From: Azotobacter chroococcum
GTDB taxonomy: Bacteria; Pseudomonadota; Gammaproteobacteria; Pseudomonadales; Pseudomonadaceae
DNA length: 64,000 nucleotides
Reading direction: 5' to 3'
Assembly: GCF_004339665.1 (NCBI RefSeq)
Contig: NZ_SMMU01000009.1
Coordinates: 1-64,000, forward strand
Position numbers and translations under genes: made by a program. Below the pieces are notes generated by a model that was not told where the DNA came from, did no database searches, and was given only the letters and a program-made list of their open reading frames with translations. Below, one piece after another: positions 54,487 through 64,000 of this stretch (its first letter is position 1; every line of letters starts with the position of its first letter).

Positions 54487-55299
54487 ATGCAACTTGTCGA
54501 CATCGGCCTCAATCTGACCCATCCCAGCTTCGCCCACGACCGCGAAGCCCTGCTGACCCGCGCCTACCAGGCCGGGGTCTGCCAGCTGGTGCTGACCGGT
54601 ACCAGCGTGGCGGACAGCGAACAGGCCCTGACGCTCTGCCGCCAGCTGGACGAAACCGGCGAGCGTCTGTTCGCCACCGCCGGCGTCCATCCCCACGATG
54701 CTCGCGAGTGGACACCCGGCAGCGCCCGCCAGTTGCGCGACCTGCTGCAGGAAGAACGCATCCGCGCCGTCGGCGAGTGCGGCCTGGACTTCAACCGCGA
54801 CCTGTCCCCACGCACCCAGCAGGAAAAGGCCCTGGAGGAACAGCTGGCGCTGGCCGTCGAGCTCGGCAAGCCGGTGTTCCTCCATGAACGCGATGCCAGC
54901 CAGCGCCTGGCCGAGATTCTGCGTCACTACCGTGACAGTCTGACGGCAGCCGTGGTGCACTGCTTCACCGGCGACCGCCAGGCCCTGTTCGCCTATCTCG
55001 ATCTGGACCTGCACATTGGCATCACCGGCTGGATCTGCGACGAGCGCCGCGGCAGCCACCTGCACCCGCTGGTGCGGGACATTCCCGCCGGGCGGCTGAT
55101 GCTGGAAAGCGACGCCCCCTACCTGCTGCCGCGCACCCTGCGCCCCAAGCCCAAGAGCGGGCACAACGAGCCGGCCTTCCTGCCCGAGGTGCTGCGCGAA
55201 GTGGCCAGCCATCGCGGCGAATCCGAAGAGGCGCTGGCCGGGCACAGCACCACCTGCGCCCGGCGCTTCTTCACCCTGCCCGAAATTTCTGCCCGCTGA
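54487..55299 (+). CDS. tatD: Metal-dependent 3'-5' exonuclease TatD
   Basis: A 270-aa TIM-barrel hydrolase acting on single-stranded DNA and RNA ends. It opens [19 protein letters not shown], as TatD proper does (YcfH/YjjV paralogues have HxH here). Metal ligands lie in [28 protein letters not shown] and [24 protein letters not shown] precedes the ATG. It stands alone. Confidence 0.92.
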   Translation: MQLVDIGLNLTHPSFAHDREALLTRAYQAGVCQLVLTGTSVADSEQALTLCRQLDETGERLFATAGVHPHDAREWTPGSARQLRDLLQEERIRAVGECGLDFNRDLSPRTQQEKALEEQLALAVELGKPVFLHERDASQRLAEILRHYRDSLTAAVVHCFTGDRQALFAYLDLDLHIGITGWICDERRGSHLHPLVRDIPAGRLMLESDAPYLLPRTLRPKPKSGHNEPAFLPEVLREVASHRGESEEALAGHSTTCARRFFTLPEISAR

Positions 55300-55362
55300 C
55301 ACCCGGAGACTTCCCCTTGGCGAAGCCGGCGGCCGCCGATGCCGCAGCAGGCTGCGACCGAC

Positions 55363-56568
<1,206 letters not shown>

Positions 56569-56578
56569 AGGATTCTCC

Positions 56579-56983
56579 TCAGGTGTCACGCAGGTGTCGT
56601 TCGCGCTGCTCCTGACGCTCCTTCGCCTCGATGCAGAGCGTCGCGGTGGGACGCAGCAGCAGCCGCCGCAAGCCGATCGGCTCGCTCGTCTCGACGCACC
56701 AGCCATAGGCGCCGTGCGCCAGGCGCTCGAGCGCCGCGTCGATCTTGTCCAGCAGCCTCTTCTCCCGCTCCAGCACGCGCAGCTGCCATTGCCGCTGCTC
56801 CTCGGCGCTGCCGATATCCGCCGGATCGCCGCCCGGCGACTGCTCGCGCAAGGCGGCGAACTGCTCGTCGATGCGCAATTGCAGCTCGGCGCGCTGCGCC
56901 AGCAGCAGGTCGCGGAAGAAGGCCTGCTGCTGCTCGTTCATGTAGGCCTCTTCGGGCTGGGCAAGCAGTTCGGCTTCGGTCAT
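56579..56983 (-). CDS. dksA2: DksA2-like zinc-independent RNA polymerase factor
   Basis: A 134-aa DksA paralogue with the coiled coil ([50 protein letters not shown]). In the zinc-finger region two of the four Cys are gone: Cys96-Val-Glu-Thr99 and Cys117-Ile-Glu-Ala120. DksA2 works without zinc and substitutes for DksA in starvation. The Zur box upstream and the GTPase downstream agree with that role. Confidence 0.9.
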   Translation of the reverse strand: MTEAELLAQPEEAYMNEQQQAFFRDLLLAQRAELQLRIDEQFAALREQSPGGDPADIGSAEEQRQWQLRVLEREKRLLDKIDAALERLAHGAYGWCVETSEPIGLRRLLLRPTATLCIEAKERQEQRERHLRDT

Positions 56984-57108
56984 GGGAGTCTCCAGGGTCA
57001 GGACCTCCACAGGCGCATTCCGGAGGGGATACCTCGCAACATTCCCCTCCCGCTGCGCGACGGGACTTCCGCTTGCGCACCTTGCGCGAGAGGAACACGA
57101 TAATTATT

Positions 57109-57121
57109 GTTATAACATAAC
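57109..57121. promoter_or_regulatory. Zur box between dksA2 and folE2
   Basis: GTTATAACATAAC differs at one position from the Zur consensus GTTATANTATAAC and lies in an AT-rich island (57100-57130). It is 24 bases upstream of the folE2 ATG and about 125 from the dksA2 start, so it could repress both divergent units when zinc is sufficient. Confidence 0.82.
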
Positions 57122-57144
57122 ATTTTTACCCTGGACCAGCGCCC

Positions 57145-58050
57145 ATGAATTCCCTCGCCCTACCCGACGTCGCCAGCCAGACCCGTGCGCCCCAGGACAT
57201 CGCGCTCGAATGGGTCGGCATGCAGAACATCGCGCTGCCCGTCGTGCTGGCCGACCAGCGGATCGCCGCCTTCGCCGACGCGGGCGTCAGCCTCGACGAT
57301 CCCGCCACCCGCGGCATTCACATGTCGCGGCTGTACCTGGCGCTGGAATGTCTGGAGGATCGGCCGCTGACCCCGGGGCTACTGAAGCATGTGCTCGGGC
57401 ACTTCCTGGCCACGCATGCCGGCCTGTCGAAACGCGCGTTTCTTGCCGTTCGCGGCGAGCTGCTGCTGAAACGTCCCGCCCTGGTCAGCCCGCTGTCGGG
57501 CTGGAAGTCGTATCCGTTCGAGGTGGACGCACGCCTCGACGCGAAGGGACTGCGGATCGAGCTGAAACTGGATGTCGACTATTCCTCCACCTGCCCCTGC
57601 TCGGCCGCGCTGGCCAGGCAGGTGATCCAGCAACGCTTCGCCGAAGACTTCGCCGGCCGGCCGTTGCAGCGTGCCGAACTCCTCGCCTGGCTGGGCAGCG
57701 AGCGGGGCATCGCCGCGACCCCGCACAGCCAGCGCAGCGTCGCCTCGCTGCGCATCAGGCTGGCGGCCGGGCAGAGCGAACTTCCGCTGCAGGCCCTGCT
57801 GGACACTGCCGAGGACTCGCTCGCCACCCCTGTACAAACGGCCGTCAAGCGCGGCGACGAACAGGCCTTCGCCCTGGCCAACGGACAGAACCCGATGTTC
57901 TGCGAGGATGCCGCGCGGCGCCTGCACCGGGCCCTGAGCGGCTTCGACGGCATCCGGGCCTTTCATGTCCGTGTGGTGCATGCCGAGAGCCTGCATGCCC
58001 ACGACGCCGTCGCCCAAAGCGCCTGGAACTGGAGCCAGGAATGCTGCTGA
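57145..58050 (+). CDS. folE2: GTP cyclohydrolase I type 2 (FolE2)
   Basis: A 301-aa zinc-independent GTP cyclohydrolase IB, making dihydroneopterin triphosphate for folate. Diagnostic parts: MQNIALPVVLADQ, GIHMSRLYLALE, LKLDVDYSSTCPCSAALARQ (active-site Cys) and ANGQNPMFCEDAARRLHRAL. It replaces the zinc enzyme FolE when zinc is low, in line with the adjacent Zur box. Confidence 0.94.
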   Translation: MNSLALPDVASQTRAPQDIALEWVGMQNIALPVVLADQRIAAFADAGVSLDDPATRGIHMSRLYLALECLEDRPLTPGLLKHVLGHFLATHAGLSKRAFLAVRGELLLKRPALVSPLSGWKSYPFEVDARLDAKGLRIELKLDVDYSSTCPCSAALARQVIQQRFAEDFAGRPLQRAELLAWLGSERGIAATPHSQRSVASLRIRLAAGQSELPLQALLDTAEDSLATPVQTAVKRGDEQAFALANGQNPMFCEDAARRLHRALSGFDGIRAFHVRVVHAESLHAHDAVAQSAWNWSQECC

Positions 58051-58284
58051 GCTGCACCGGCCTGCAGCAGGCGAATCCGCCGGGGTCCGCTCCCGAGTTT
58101 CCGCGATGCATCCGGGCAGTCCGGCGCGGGACCTGCCGGCATAACCTCGTCTCTCACTCAGCGCCTTGCCTCACTGGTGCGAGCCCGTCGCAAACTGCTT
58201 CACTTGCCGGGACACGACCAGCCACAAGCGCCTGCCCGAAACCGGACTAGACTTTCCTCATCCACGGCCTTGAGGAATACGGAT

Positions 58285-58647
58285 ATGGGCAAGCGCGCTG
58301 CGGAGTATTTCCACCGTCAATGGCAACACTACGAAGAATGCCACCACAACCGGACCAACCTGGCCCTGCACATGCTCGCCCTGCCCCTGTTCGTCGTGGC
58401 CTGCCTGGTGCTGGCGAGCGCACTGGTGCAACGGGATCTGCTGACGCTGATCCTCGGCGGGCTCGGCCTGTCCGCCGCCCTCGCCCTGATCGCCCAGGGC
58501 CACCACTTCGAGGCCGGTGCGGACCCCCGGCACCCGGAGAACTCCGTATCCCACCTGCTGGTCGAGCAGTTCCTGACCTTCCCGTGGTTCGTCCTGAGCG
58601 GCGCCTGGCGGCGGGCCTGGCGGGCCTGCCAGCGCAAGGGCGAGTGA
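58285..58647 (+). CDS. DUF962/Mpo1-like small membrane protein, 120 aa
   Basis: The protein has conserved histidines and helices resembling the YGL010w/Mpo1 family: YEECHHNRTNLALHMLALPL, two transmembrane helices (residues about 30-50 and 53-70), then AQGHHFEAGADPRHPEN. Yeast Mpo1 is an iron-dependent fatty-acid alpha-oxidation dioxygenase; whether this short bacterial version does the same is unknown. GAGGAA precedes the ATG at 58285. The 234 bases upstream hold no gene. Confidence 0.65.
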   Translation: MGKRAAEYFHRQWQHYEECHHNRTNLALHMLALPLFVVACLVLASALVQRDLLTLILGGLGLSAALALIAQGHHFEAGADPRHPENSVSHLLVEQFLTFPWFVLSGAWRRAWRACQRKGE

Positions 58648-58672
58648 GCGGCCGGCGCCGGCCAGACCGAAG

Positions 58673-60679
58673 TCACTCCTCGCCGGAGCGCCAGGGCAGC
58701 GCCCGGCGCAGTTGGCGAAGTGCCCGTCCCAGTTCGCCCGGCGCGCCCTGCTGGCCGCCATAGCGCTGCGCCTCGAAGAGTTCGACGAAGGTGCGGATCG
58801 CCCCGGCATGGTCCGGCAAGCGCTGCGCCGCCCGCTCAGCGAAGGCCCGCGGCCCCTCGCCGGGCGCTCGGTACAGGCCATGGCGCGCCAGCAGCTTCTC
58901 GAAGCGCTGGAACAGCCGCTGCTGTGCATCGCCCTCGCGCCGCCAGGGCTTGAACAGCCAGAGCGCGACCAGCAGCAGCGTCGCCGCGACCGCGGCAACG
59001 GCGGTCAGCCCCAGCAGGCGCAGGTCCGCCTTGCCGAACCAGCTGCGCAAGACCTGCATCTGCTGCTCGCCCTGATAGCCGAGCACCCAGCGTTGCCAGC
59101 CGTAGTTCAGGTTGTCCCAGGACAGACGCAATCGGTTTAGCCAGTCGATGCTCCGATAGCGCGCCAGGGACAGCGGCGCCTCCTCGAGGAAGCCCTGCTC
59201 CTCGCCGAGCGCCTGCTGCAGCCCCCGCTCGATGCGCTCCGGCGCCACCTGGAAGGTGGGGTCGACGGTGGTCCAGCCACGCGGCGGCTGCCAGTACTCG
59301 ACCCAGGCATGGGCATCGAACTGATGCACCAATAGATAGTTGCCGGCCGGATTGAACTCGCCGCCCTGATAACCGGTGACCACCCGCGCGGGAATCCCGG
59401 CGGCGCGCAGCACGAAGGTCATGGCGCTGGAGAAGTGCTCGCAGAAGCCACGACGGGTGGCGAACAGGAATTCGTCGACGCTGTCGCGCCCCAGCCGTGG
59501 CGGCTTCAGGGTGTAGTGGAAGGCTTCGCGGCCAAAATGCCCGAGCAGCGCCTGCACCAGGGCCTCCGGCTCCGGATGGCGGCGGCGCAGCTCGGCGGCC
59601 CAGGCGCGGCTCTGCGGATTGCCCCGCTCCGGCAACTGCAGGGCACGCTGCAGCGCCGGTACGGAACCCTCCGGCTCGCGCTGGGCATCCGGCCAGGAGG
59701 TCAGCCGGTAGAGCTGCGGGCGGGTCACCGGGCGGCGCTGCTGCAGGCGGAAATCCGCCAGCAGGCGGGCATCGTCCGGCCCGCCTTCGGCGACGTCCAG
59801 GCTGTACAGCCAGGGCCGGTTGCTCGGCTGCATGACGATGCTGTAGGCGAGCGGCGCGCCGCGCTTCTCCCAGAGCGGCGGCTCGACCTGCGCCGCCTCC
59901 GGGACCTGCGACCAGCGCCGCCCGTCGAAATGCTCCAGGGTCAACGCCCGCCAGTAGAGCCGGCTGCGCTCCGGCAGCGGCCCCTCGAAGCTGGCGCGAA
60001 AGGCCAGCGCGCCGGACTGGCCGAGCTCGGCGATGTCGCCGGGCGTCATGCTGTCGGACAGCCCGGTCACGCCGCGCTCGCGGGGACCGGGCAGGCTCCA
60101 CAGCGGCTCGATGCGCGGAAAGAACAGAAACAGCAGCAGCATCAGCGGCGCCGCCTGCAGCAGCAGGCTGCCGGCCAGGCGCAGGGTGGCCCAGGGATCG
60201 GCGGCTAAAGCGCTCTGCTGCAGACCGATCAGCGCCGCCAGCAGGGCGGCGAGCGGCAACAGGTAGTAGAGCGCGGCGAGGATGCCGTCCTCGAACAGGC
60301 CGGCGGTGGCCAGGGCGAAGAAGCCGAGGAAGATCACCACCAGGGCGTCGCGCCGGCTGCGCATCTCCACCAGCTTGAGGATGAAGGCGGCGATCAGCAG
60401 CACCACCCCGGCCTCCAGACCGATCAGCCCGCCGCGGGAGAGATACACGCCGAAGCCGGTGCCGAGCATCAGCCCGGCCTTGATCCAGCCGTTGGGATAG
60501 GGCGCGCGCATGCGGAAGATCTGGATGTGCCAGGCAGCGCAGCCGAGCCAGAGACCGACGATCCACAGCGGCAGATGCCCCAGGTGCGGCAGGACCACCA
60601 GCAGTTGGGCGACCAGCAGCCAGGTCAGGCCGACCCGCGGAATCGGCTGCAGCGCCGCGCCGGACTTCGCCGTCGTCAT
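58673..60679 (-). CDS. tgpA: Membrane transglutaminase-like protein TgpA
   Basis: A 668-aa protein with about five N-terminal TM helices (residues 20-190), a periplasmic transglutaminase domain with Cys413 (RRGFCEHFS), His457 (DAHAWVEYW) and Asp473 (TTVDPT), one further TM (LLGLTAVAAVAATLLLVALW) and a short DUF4129-like cytosolic tail. TgpA is essential in P. aeruginosa and linked to envelope or peptidoglycan; its substrate is unknown. Its start overlaps the DUF58 gene stop (ATGA). Confidence 0.9.
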   Translation of the reverse strand: MTTAKSGAALQPIPRVGLTWLLVAQLLVVLPHLGHLPLWIVGLWLGCAAWHIQIFRMRAPYPNGWIKAGLMLGTGFGVYLSRGGLIGLEAGVVLLIAAFILKLVEMRSRRDALVVIFLGFFALATAGLFEDGILAALYYLLPLAALLAALIGLQQSALAADPWATLRLAGSLLLQAAPLMLLLFLFFPRIEPLWSLPGPRERGVTGLSDSMTPGDIAELGQSGALAFRASFEGPLPERSRLYWRALTLEHFDGRRWSQVPEAAQVEPPLWEKRGAPLAYSIVMQPSNRPWLYSLDVAEGGPDDARLLADFRLQQRRPVTRPQLYRLTSWPDAQREPEGSVPALQRALQLPERGNPQSRAWAAELRRRHPEPEALVQALLGHFGREAFHYTLKPPRLGRDSVDEFLFATRRGFCEHFSSAMTFVLRAAGIPARVVTGYQGGEFNPAGNYLLVHQFDAHAWVEYWQPPRGWTTVDPTFQVAPERIERGLQQALGEEQGFLEEAPLSLARYRSIDWLNRLRLSWDNLNYGWQRWVLGYQGEQQMQVLRSWFGKADLRLLGLTAVAAVAATLLLVALWLFKPWRREGDAQQRLFQRFEKLLARHGLYRAPGEGPRAFAERAAQRLPDHAGAIRTFVELFEAQRYGGQQGAPGELGRALRQLRRALPWRSGEE

Positions 60680-61635
60680 GACGCCTCCCCGTACAGCGCC
60701 AGGGCGCGCAGGCAGGCCTCGCGGTGCGCCTCGCCGCTGTTCGGGCCGAGCCGCTGGCCGGGCAGCTGCAGGACGAACGGCCGCTGCCGTTCCGACAGAT
60801 CCAGCACCCAGTGGCAGAGCAGCGACAGGCGGCTTTCGCCGTCGCCCGCCAGCGCGCTGAAATCAAGGCAGAACTCGCTGCCCTCCAGCGCGGCGAAATC
60901 CTTGACCAACAGGCCCCGGCCGCGGGAGTAGGCCTTCCAGTCCAGGCGCCGCTTCGAGTCGCCGGGGCGATAGGCACGCAGCCCCTGGTAGTCGTCCACG
61001 CCCTCGCCGCACGCCTGCCGGCCCTCGTCCTCGGCCGCCTCCTGCGCGCCGGCGGACAGTGGCAGATCGCCGGCCAGCGGCTGCGGATAGACCAGCGCCC
61101 GCTGCCCCGGGTCGATCCAGCTCCAGGCCACCATCAGGCCCAGCGGGAAGCGGCTCTCGACCCGCAGGCGCGGCGCCGGCAGCCAGCCGCGGCGCGGCGC
61201 GGGCAGGCTCAGCTCCACGCTGGCGGAACCCTCGGCGGGCAGGTCGTGCAGCTGCAGATCGCCGCTCGACCAGCCCAGCGCCAGCGCCTGGCGGGCGCGG
61301 CCGTCGCTGTCCAGACGGATCGGAAAGCGCGCCTGCCCGCCGGCGAACAGCGCCGCCGGCGCCCCGGCCTGCAGGCGCAGCCCGGCCAGGTTGCGATAGG
61401 TGTGCAGCACGCCGACCATAAACACCGAGCCGAGCAGGAAGGTCAGCACATAGGCCAGATTGTTGCGGTAGTTGATCGCCGCCAGCAGCATCAGCAGCAG
61501 GGCCACGCCGAAGGCCAGGCCGACGCGGCTGGGGACGATGAAGATGCAGCTGCGGTCGAGCCGCACGCCGCCCGCGGCGCGGACGATCCGTCCCGGCCAG
61601 CGGGGACGGACGCCTTTCAGGGATTCGGCCAGCAT
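60676..61635 (-). CDS. DUF58 / von Willebrand-like membrane protein
   Basis: A 319-aa protein with two close TM helices (VGLAFGVALLLMLLAAINYR and LAYVLTFLLGSVFMVGVLHT) followed by a DUF58 domain with the core GVDDYQGLRAYRPGDSKRRL-like motif that precedes DWKAYSRGRGLLVKDF. Such proteins act with a MoxR ATPase in assembly or maturation. Starts and stops overlap with both neighbours, indicating a tightly coupled operon. Confidence 0.87.
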   Translation of the reverse strand: MLAESLKGVRPRWPGRIVRAAGGVRLDRSCIFIVPSRVGLAFGVALLLMLLAAINYRNNLAYVLTFLLGSVFMVGVLHTYRNLAGLRLQAGAPAALFAGGQARFPIRLDSDGRARQALALGWSSGDLQLHDLPAEGSASVELSLPAPRRGWLPAPRLRVESRFPLGLMVAWSWIDPGQRALVYPQPLAGDLPLSAGAQEAAEDEGRQACGEGVDDYQGLRAYRPGDSKRRLDWKAYSRGRGLLVKDFAALEGSEFCLDFSALAGDGESRLSLLCHWVLDLSERQRPFVLQLPGQRLGPNSGEAHREACLRALALYGEAS

Positions 61636-62552
61636 CAGACTGCCGCCACCTCGCGCAGCAGCCACTGCACCAAGGTGCCGCCGCCCTGTCCCGCCGGGTC
61701 GGCCCGCTCGCGCAGGCGGTGGCCGGCCACCGCCGGCAGCACCGCCTGCACGTCCTCCGGGATCACGTAGTCGCGCCCGGCGAGATAGGCCCAGGCCCGG
61801 GCCGCCGCCAGCAGCGCCAGGCTGCCCCGCGGCGACAGCCCCCAGGCGAACTGCGGCTGGCTGCGGGTGGCCTCGACCAGCCGCAGCACGTAGTCGACCA
61901 GCGCATCGCTGACCCGCACCCGGGGGATCTCCGCCTGGATCGCCGCCAGCGCGGCATGGTCGAGGACCGGCTCGAGCTCCGGCAGGCGCTGGCGTCCCGA
62001 ACCGGCCAGCAGCAGCGCCTTTTCCGCGGCCCGCGCCGGATAGCCCAGCGACAGGCGCATGAGGAAGCGGTCAAGCTGCGACTCCGGCAGGGCGAAGGTG
62101 CCGCCCTGGGTGACTGGGTTCTGGGTGGCGATCACGAAGAACGGCGACGGCAGCGGCCGGGTCGCCCCCTCGATGGTCACCTGCCCCTCCTCCATCGCCT
62201 CGAGCAGCGCGCTCTGGCTTTTCGGGGTGGCCCGGTTGATCTCGTCGGCCAGGATCAGCTCACAGAAAATCGGCCCCGGATGAAAGACGAACTGCGCGCT
62301 TTCCTTGTCGAACACCGAGGTTCCGAGGATGTCGCCGGGCAGCAGGTCTGCGGTGAACTGGATGCGCTGGAAACCCAGGCCCAGCACCCTGGCCAGCGCA
62401 TGGCTGAGGGTCGTCTTGCCCATGCCGGGCAGATCCTCGAGCAGCAGATGGCCGCGCGCCAGCAGACAGGTCAGAGCCAGACGCACCTGCAGCTCCTTGC
62501 CCAGCAACACCCGGTCGATACTCTGCAAACAGCTTTCCAGTCGCGCGCGCAT
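61635..62552 (-). CDS. moxR: MoxR-family AAA+ ATPase
   Basis: A 305-aa chaperone-like ATPase: Walker A LEDLPGMGKTTLSHAL, Walker B LILADEINRATPKSQ, sensor 1 FVIATQNPV, arginine finger region LPESQLDRFLMRLS, and the C-terminal lid with LSPRGSLALLAAARA. First gene of moxR - DUF58 - tgpA. It likely remodels the DUF58/TgpA complex. Confidence 0.92.
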   Translation of the reverse strand: MRARLESCLQSIDRVLLGKELQVRLALTCLLARGHLLLEDLPGMGKTTLSHALARVLGLGFQRIQFTADLLPGDILGTSVFDKESAQFVFHPGPIFCELILADEINRATPKSQSALLEAMEEGQVTIEGATRPLPSPFFVIATQNPVTQGGTFALPESQLDRFLMRLSLGYPARAAEKALLLAGSGRQRLPELEPVLDHAALAAIQAEIPRVRVSDALVDYVLRLVEATRSQPQFAWGLSPRGSLALLAAARAWAYLAGRDYVIPEDVQAVLPAVAGHRLRERADPAGQGGGTLVQWLLREVAAV

Positions 62553-62709
62553 GCCTGACTCCTCGATTGCGAAAGCCCGATGCTACCGGCCTGCCGGGCG
62601 AGGGCAAGGTTGCGGATGTACCCGGAGGTAAAAATGTGACGCAGGCGATGGACCAGACTGGCGCGGTGCCACTCCAGCTGCGGCTATCCGGTTCTTGGTG
62701 GAGGCCCCC

Positions 62710-63777
62710 TCACCACCCCGGATACCGCTCCCAGATCGCCCGGCTCGCCTCGCTGCCGTCATTCCGGTAACTGGCGGGTACCAGGCTGATGTCCAGGGCG
62801 ATGCGCTCGATCGCGTCGCGCAGCTCCAACTGGTCCAGCCAGCGCGCCGGAATGGCCTCGTGGCCGTGGAGCAGGCCGAGGAAGTGGCCGGCGATCAGCC
62901 CGGTGCTGTCGCTGTCGCCGCCGTGGTTGACCGCGCGGATCACGCCCTCCTCGAGGCTGTCGGCCGACAGTGCGCACCAGAGGCCGATGGCCAGCGCCTC
63001 CTCGGCGACCCAGCCGCCGCCGAGCTGCTCGATGCGCCGGGGCGTCGGCCTCATGTCCTCGGCGTGCAGCGCGAGGACGTGCCCGACCAGGCGGCGGGTT
63101 TCCTCCATGCCGGGCCGCCCGCCGTGCGCGGCGAGGCTGGCCTGGGTGGCGGCGGCGAGCGAGTCCTCACCGTTCCAGAGGCGCGCGAGGATGTCGGCGA
63201 ACAGCCCGGCGGCCAGATAGCCGGTGGGATGGCCGTGGGTCAGGCGCGCGGAGTCGGCGGCCTTGTCGAAGGGGTTGGGAAAGAAGGCGCAGGGCGCCAC
63301 GCGCATCACTCCGCCGCAGCCCTTGCTGGCGTTGCCGGCCGGTTCGCCAAGGCGGCGGCTGGCGCGCAGCAGGCCTTCGTCGGTGAACAGCATCATCTGG
63401 GTGTCGTCGGTGATGGCGCCAAGCTGGCCGTAGGCCGGGACGAAATCGACGATGCCGCGCGTGCCGAACTGCCGTTCGATCCCGGCCCAGTGGAGGAACT
63501 CGACCGGCGCACCGAGGGCATCGCCCACCGCCCCGCCGAGCAGACAGCCGAGCACGGCGGCGGGATCGCGCTTCAGGCGCGGGGCATCGTCCAGCGGCTG
63601 CAGGTGGGCCTCGTCGCTGCGCGAAAGGGTTATTTCCGCAGGGTTTCCCAGCTGATCCTGGCCGTCGACGGCGATGCTGCCCGCCAGCAGCGGGCCGACC
63701 CGGAGGACGCGCAGCAAGGTGCCGCAGCGACTGTCGCGCAGCAGCATCCAGGGTTGAATCCGTTCCAGTGCGAGCAT
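62710..63777 (-). CDS. ADP-ribosylglycohydrolase-family protein with an internal deletion
   Basis: About 355 aa. The N-terminal 75 residues are an extra beta-rich module; the DraG/ARH fold follows: LLGGAVGDALGAPVEF, ITDDTQMMLFT (metal Asp), SKGCGGVMRVAP, LTHGHPTGYLAAGL, GWVAEEALAIGLWCAL and VNHGGDSDSTGLIAGHFLG (second metal site). Between DEGLLRA and the SKGCGG motif only about 14 residues remain, where homologues I remember have roughly 70-80 more. Metal residues are kept, so it may still be active. Start ATG 63777 has GGAG upstream; ATG 63792 is possible. Confidence 0.78.
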   Translation of the reverse strand: MLALERIQPWMLLRDSRCGTLLRVLRVGPLLAGSIAVDGQDQLGNPAEITLSRSDEAHLQPLDDAPRLKRDPAAVLGCLLGGAVGDALGAPVEFLHWAGIERQFGTRGIVDFVPAYGQLGAITDDTQMMLFTDEGLLRASRRLGEPAGNASKGCGGVMRVAPCAFFPNPFDKAADSARLTHGHPTGYLAAGLFADILARLWNGEDSLAAATQASLAAHGGRPGMEETRRLVGHVLALHAEDMRPTPRRIEQLGGGWVAEEALAIGLWCALSADSLEEGVIRAVNHGGDSDSTGLIAGHFLGLLHGHEAIPARWLDQLELRDAIERIALDISLVPASYRNDGSEASRAIWERYPGW

Positions 63778-64000
63778 CGTGAAAGACTCCATGCGGGGGT
63801 GCCGGTGAATGGAGTCAGCATGCCAGCAGCGCGCGACAGCTCATGTCGTACTCGCCGAGGCGCAGGGCCGGCCGGATTCCGGCACAATCCGGAAACAGTC
63901 GATGAACGGCGCTTGCCGTGCCGAATGCGCTATGTTGTCCGACTGCCGACGACATGCGGCTGGAACGGGAGCAAGAAAGCACCCAGCCAGCGCCGGCGCA

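Noticed and set aside
54487..54496. Another prp operator (TTGTCGACAT) at the tatD start
   Set aside because: Only nine of the twelve palindrome positions match and the sequence is coding for MQLVDI.

Overview
This is a GC-rich chromosomal window from a Pseudomonas-type gammaproteobacterium (Pseudomonadaceae). The evidence is several gene orders I recognise from P. aeruginosa: nasA - PP2C/kinase - nirB - nirD - nasC - cobA - oprF - sigX - cmpX - crfX - rraA; ppsA/ppsR; pabB - cysH - cysB - DAHP synthase; and oprI - L,D-transpeptidase - tesA - ABC pair - greB. I cannot fix the species. Some P. aeruginosa neighbours are missing (cmaX, thrH, and nasS/nasT beside nasA), and a PfkB-type phosphofructokinase, unusual for pseudomonads, is present.

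Layout. 1-6191: the integrase end of a prophage or integrative element. About fourteen small plus-strand genes are chained by ATGA/TTGA overlaps and include an orphan C5 cytosine methyltransferase, a NinX-like protein, an excisionase-like protein and a tyrosine integrase. The att site probably lies at about 6200-6330. 6359-12310: alaC, an LRR-protein kinase, pfkB and a membrane sulfatase-fold protein. 12311-22707: the assimilatory nitrate/nitrite module. The transporter nasA and the nirB-nirD-nasC-cobA operon are each preceded by a candidate sigma-54 promoter and a hairpin leader with A1/G4 loops plus an intrinsic terminator, i.e. an ANTAR (NasT/NasR) antitermination leader. A PP2C-kinase fusion sits between the two units. 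22846-26437 (minus): oprF, sigX, cmpX, crfX, rraA. 26505-26802: a frameshifted Rieske pseudogene. 26999-30353: divergent ppsA and ppsR. 30607-37366 (minus): the 2-methylcitrate operon (GntR regulator, prpB, prpC, acnD, prpF) with two perfect 12-bp palindromes at its head. 37641-40696: a three-gene cassette of retropepsin-like protease, inactive transglutaminase with 7 TM, and ATP-grasp ligase. 40792-45747: pabB, cysH, cysB, DAHP synthase and a small acetyltransferase. 46137-52826: oprI, L,D-transpeptidase, tesA and its divergent ABC exporter pair, greB, thpR. 52837-55299: mltF and tatD. 55363-58050: a zinc-starvation cluster (COG0523 GTPase, DksA2-like protein, Zur box, folE2). 58285-63777: a DUF962 protein, the tgpA - DUF58 - moxR operon and an ADP-ribosylglycohydrolase-family protein with an internal deletion. 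I see no gene in 63778-64000.

How the genes fit together. The clearest pathway is nitrate uptake (NasA), reduction to nitrite (NasC) and reduction to ammonium (NirBD). CobA supplies precorrin-2 for the siroheme of NirB. Control appears to be nitrogen limitation (sigma-54/NtrC) plus nitrate-sensing antitermination. The prp operon converts propionyl-CoA to pyruvate and succinate. The zinc cluster replaces zinc-dependent housekeeping proteins when zinc is scarce. OprF, OprI, L,D-transpeptidase, MltF, CmpX and SigX form an envelope-integrity theme across the middle of the window.

I saw no rRNA, tRNA, CRISPR array or insertion sequence. Identities rest on motif recognition and remembered orthologues; no database search was run.
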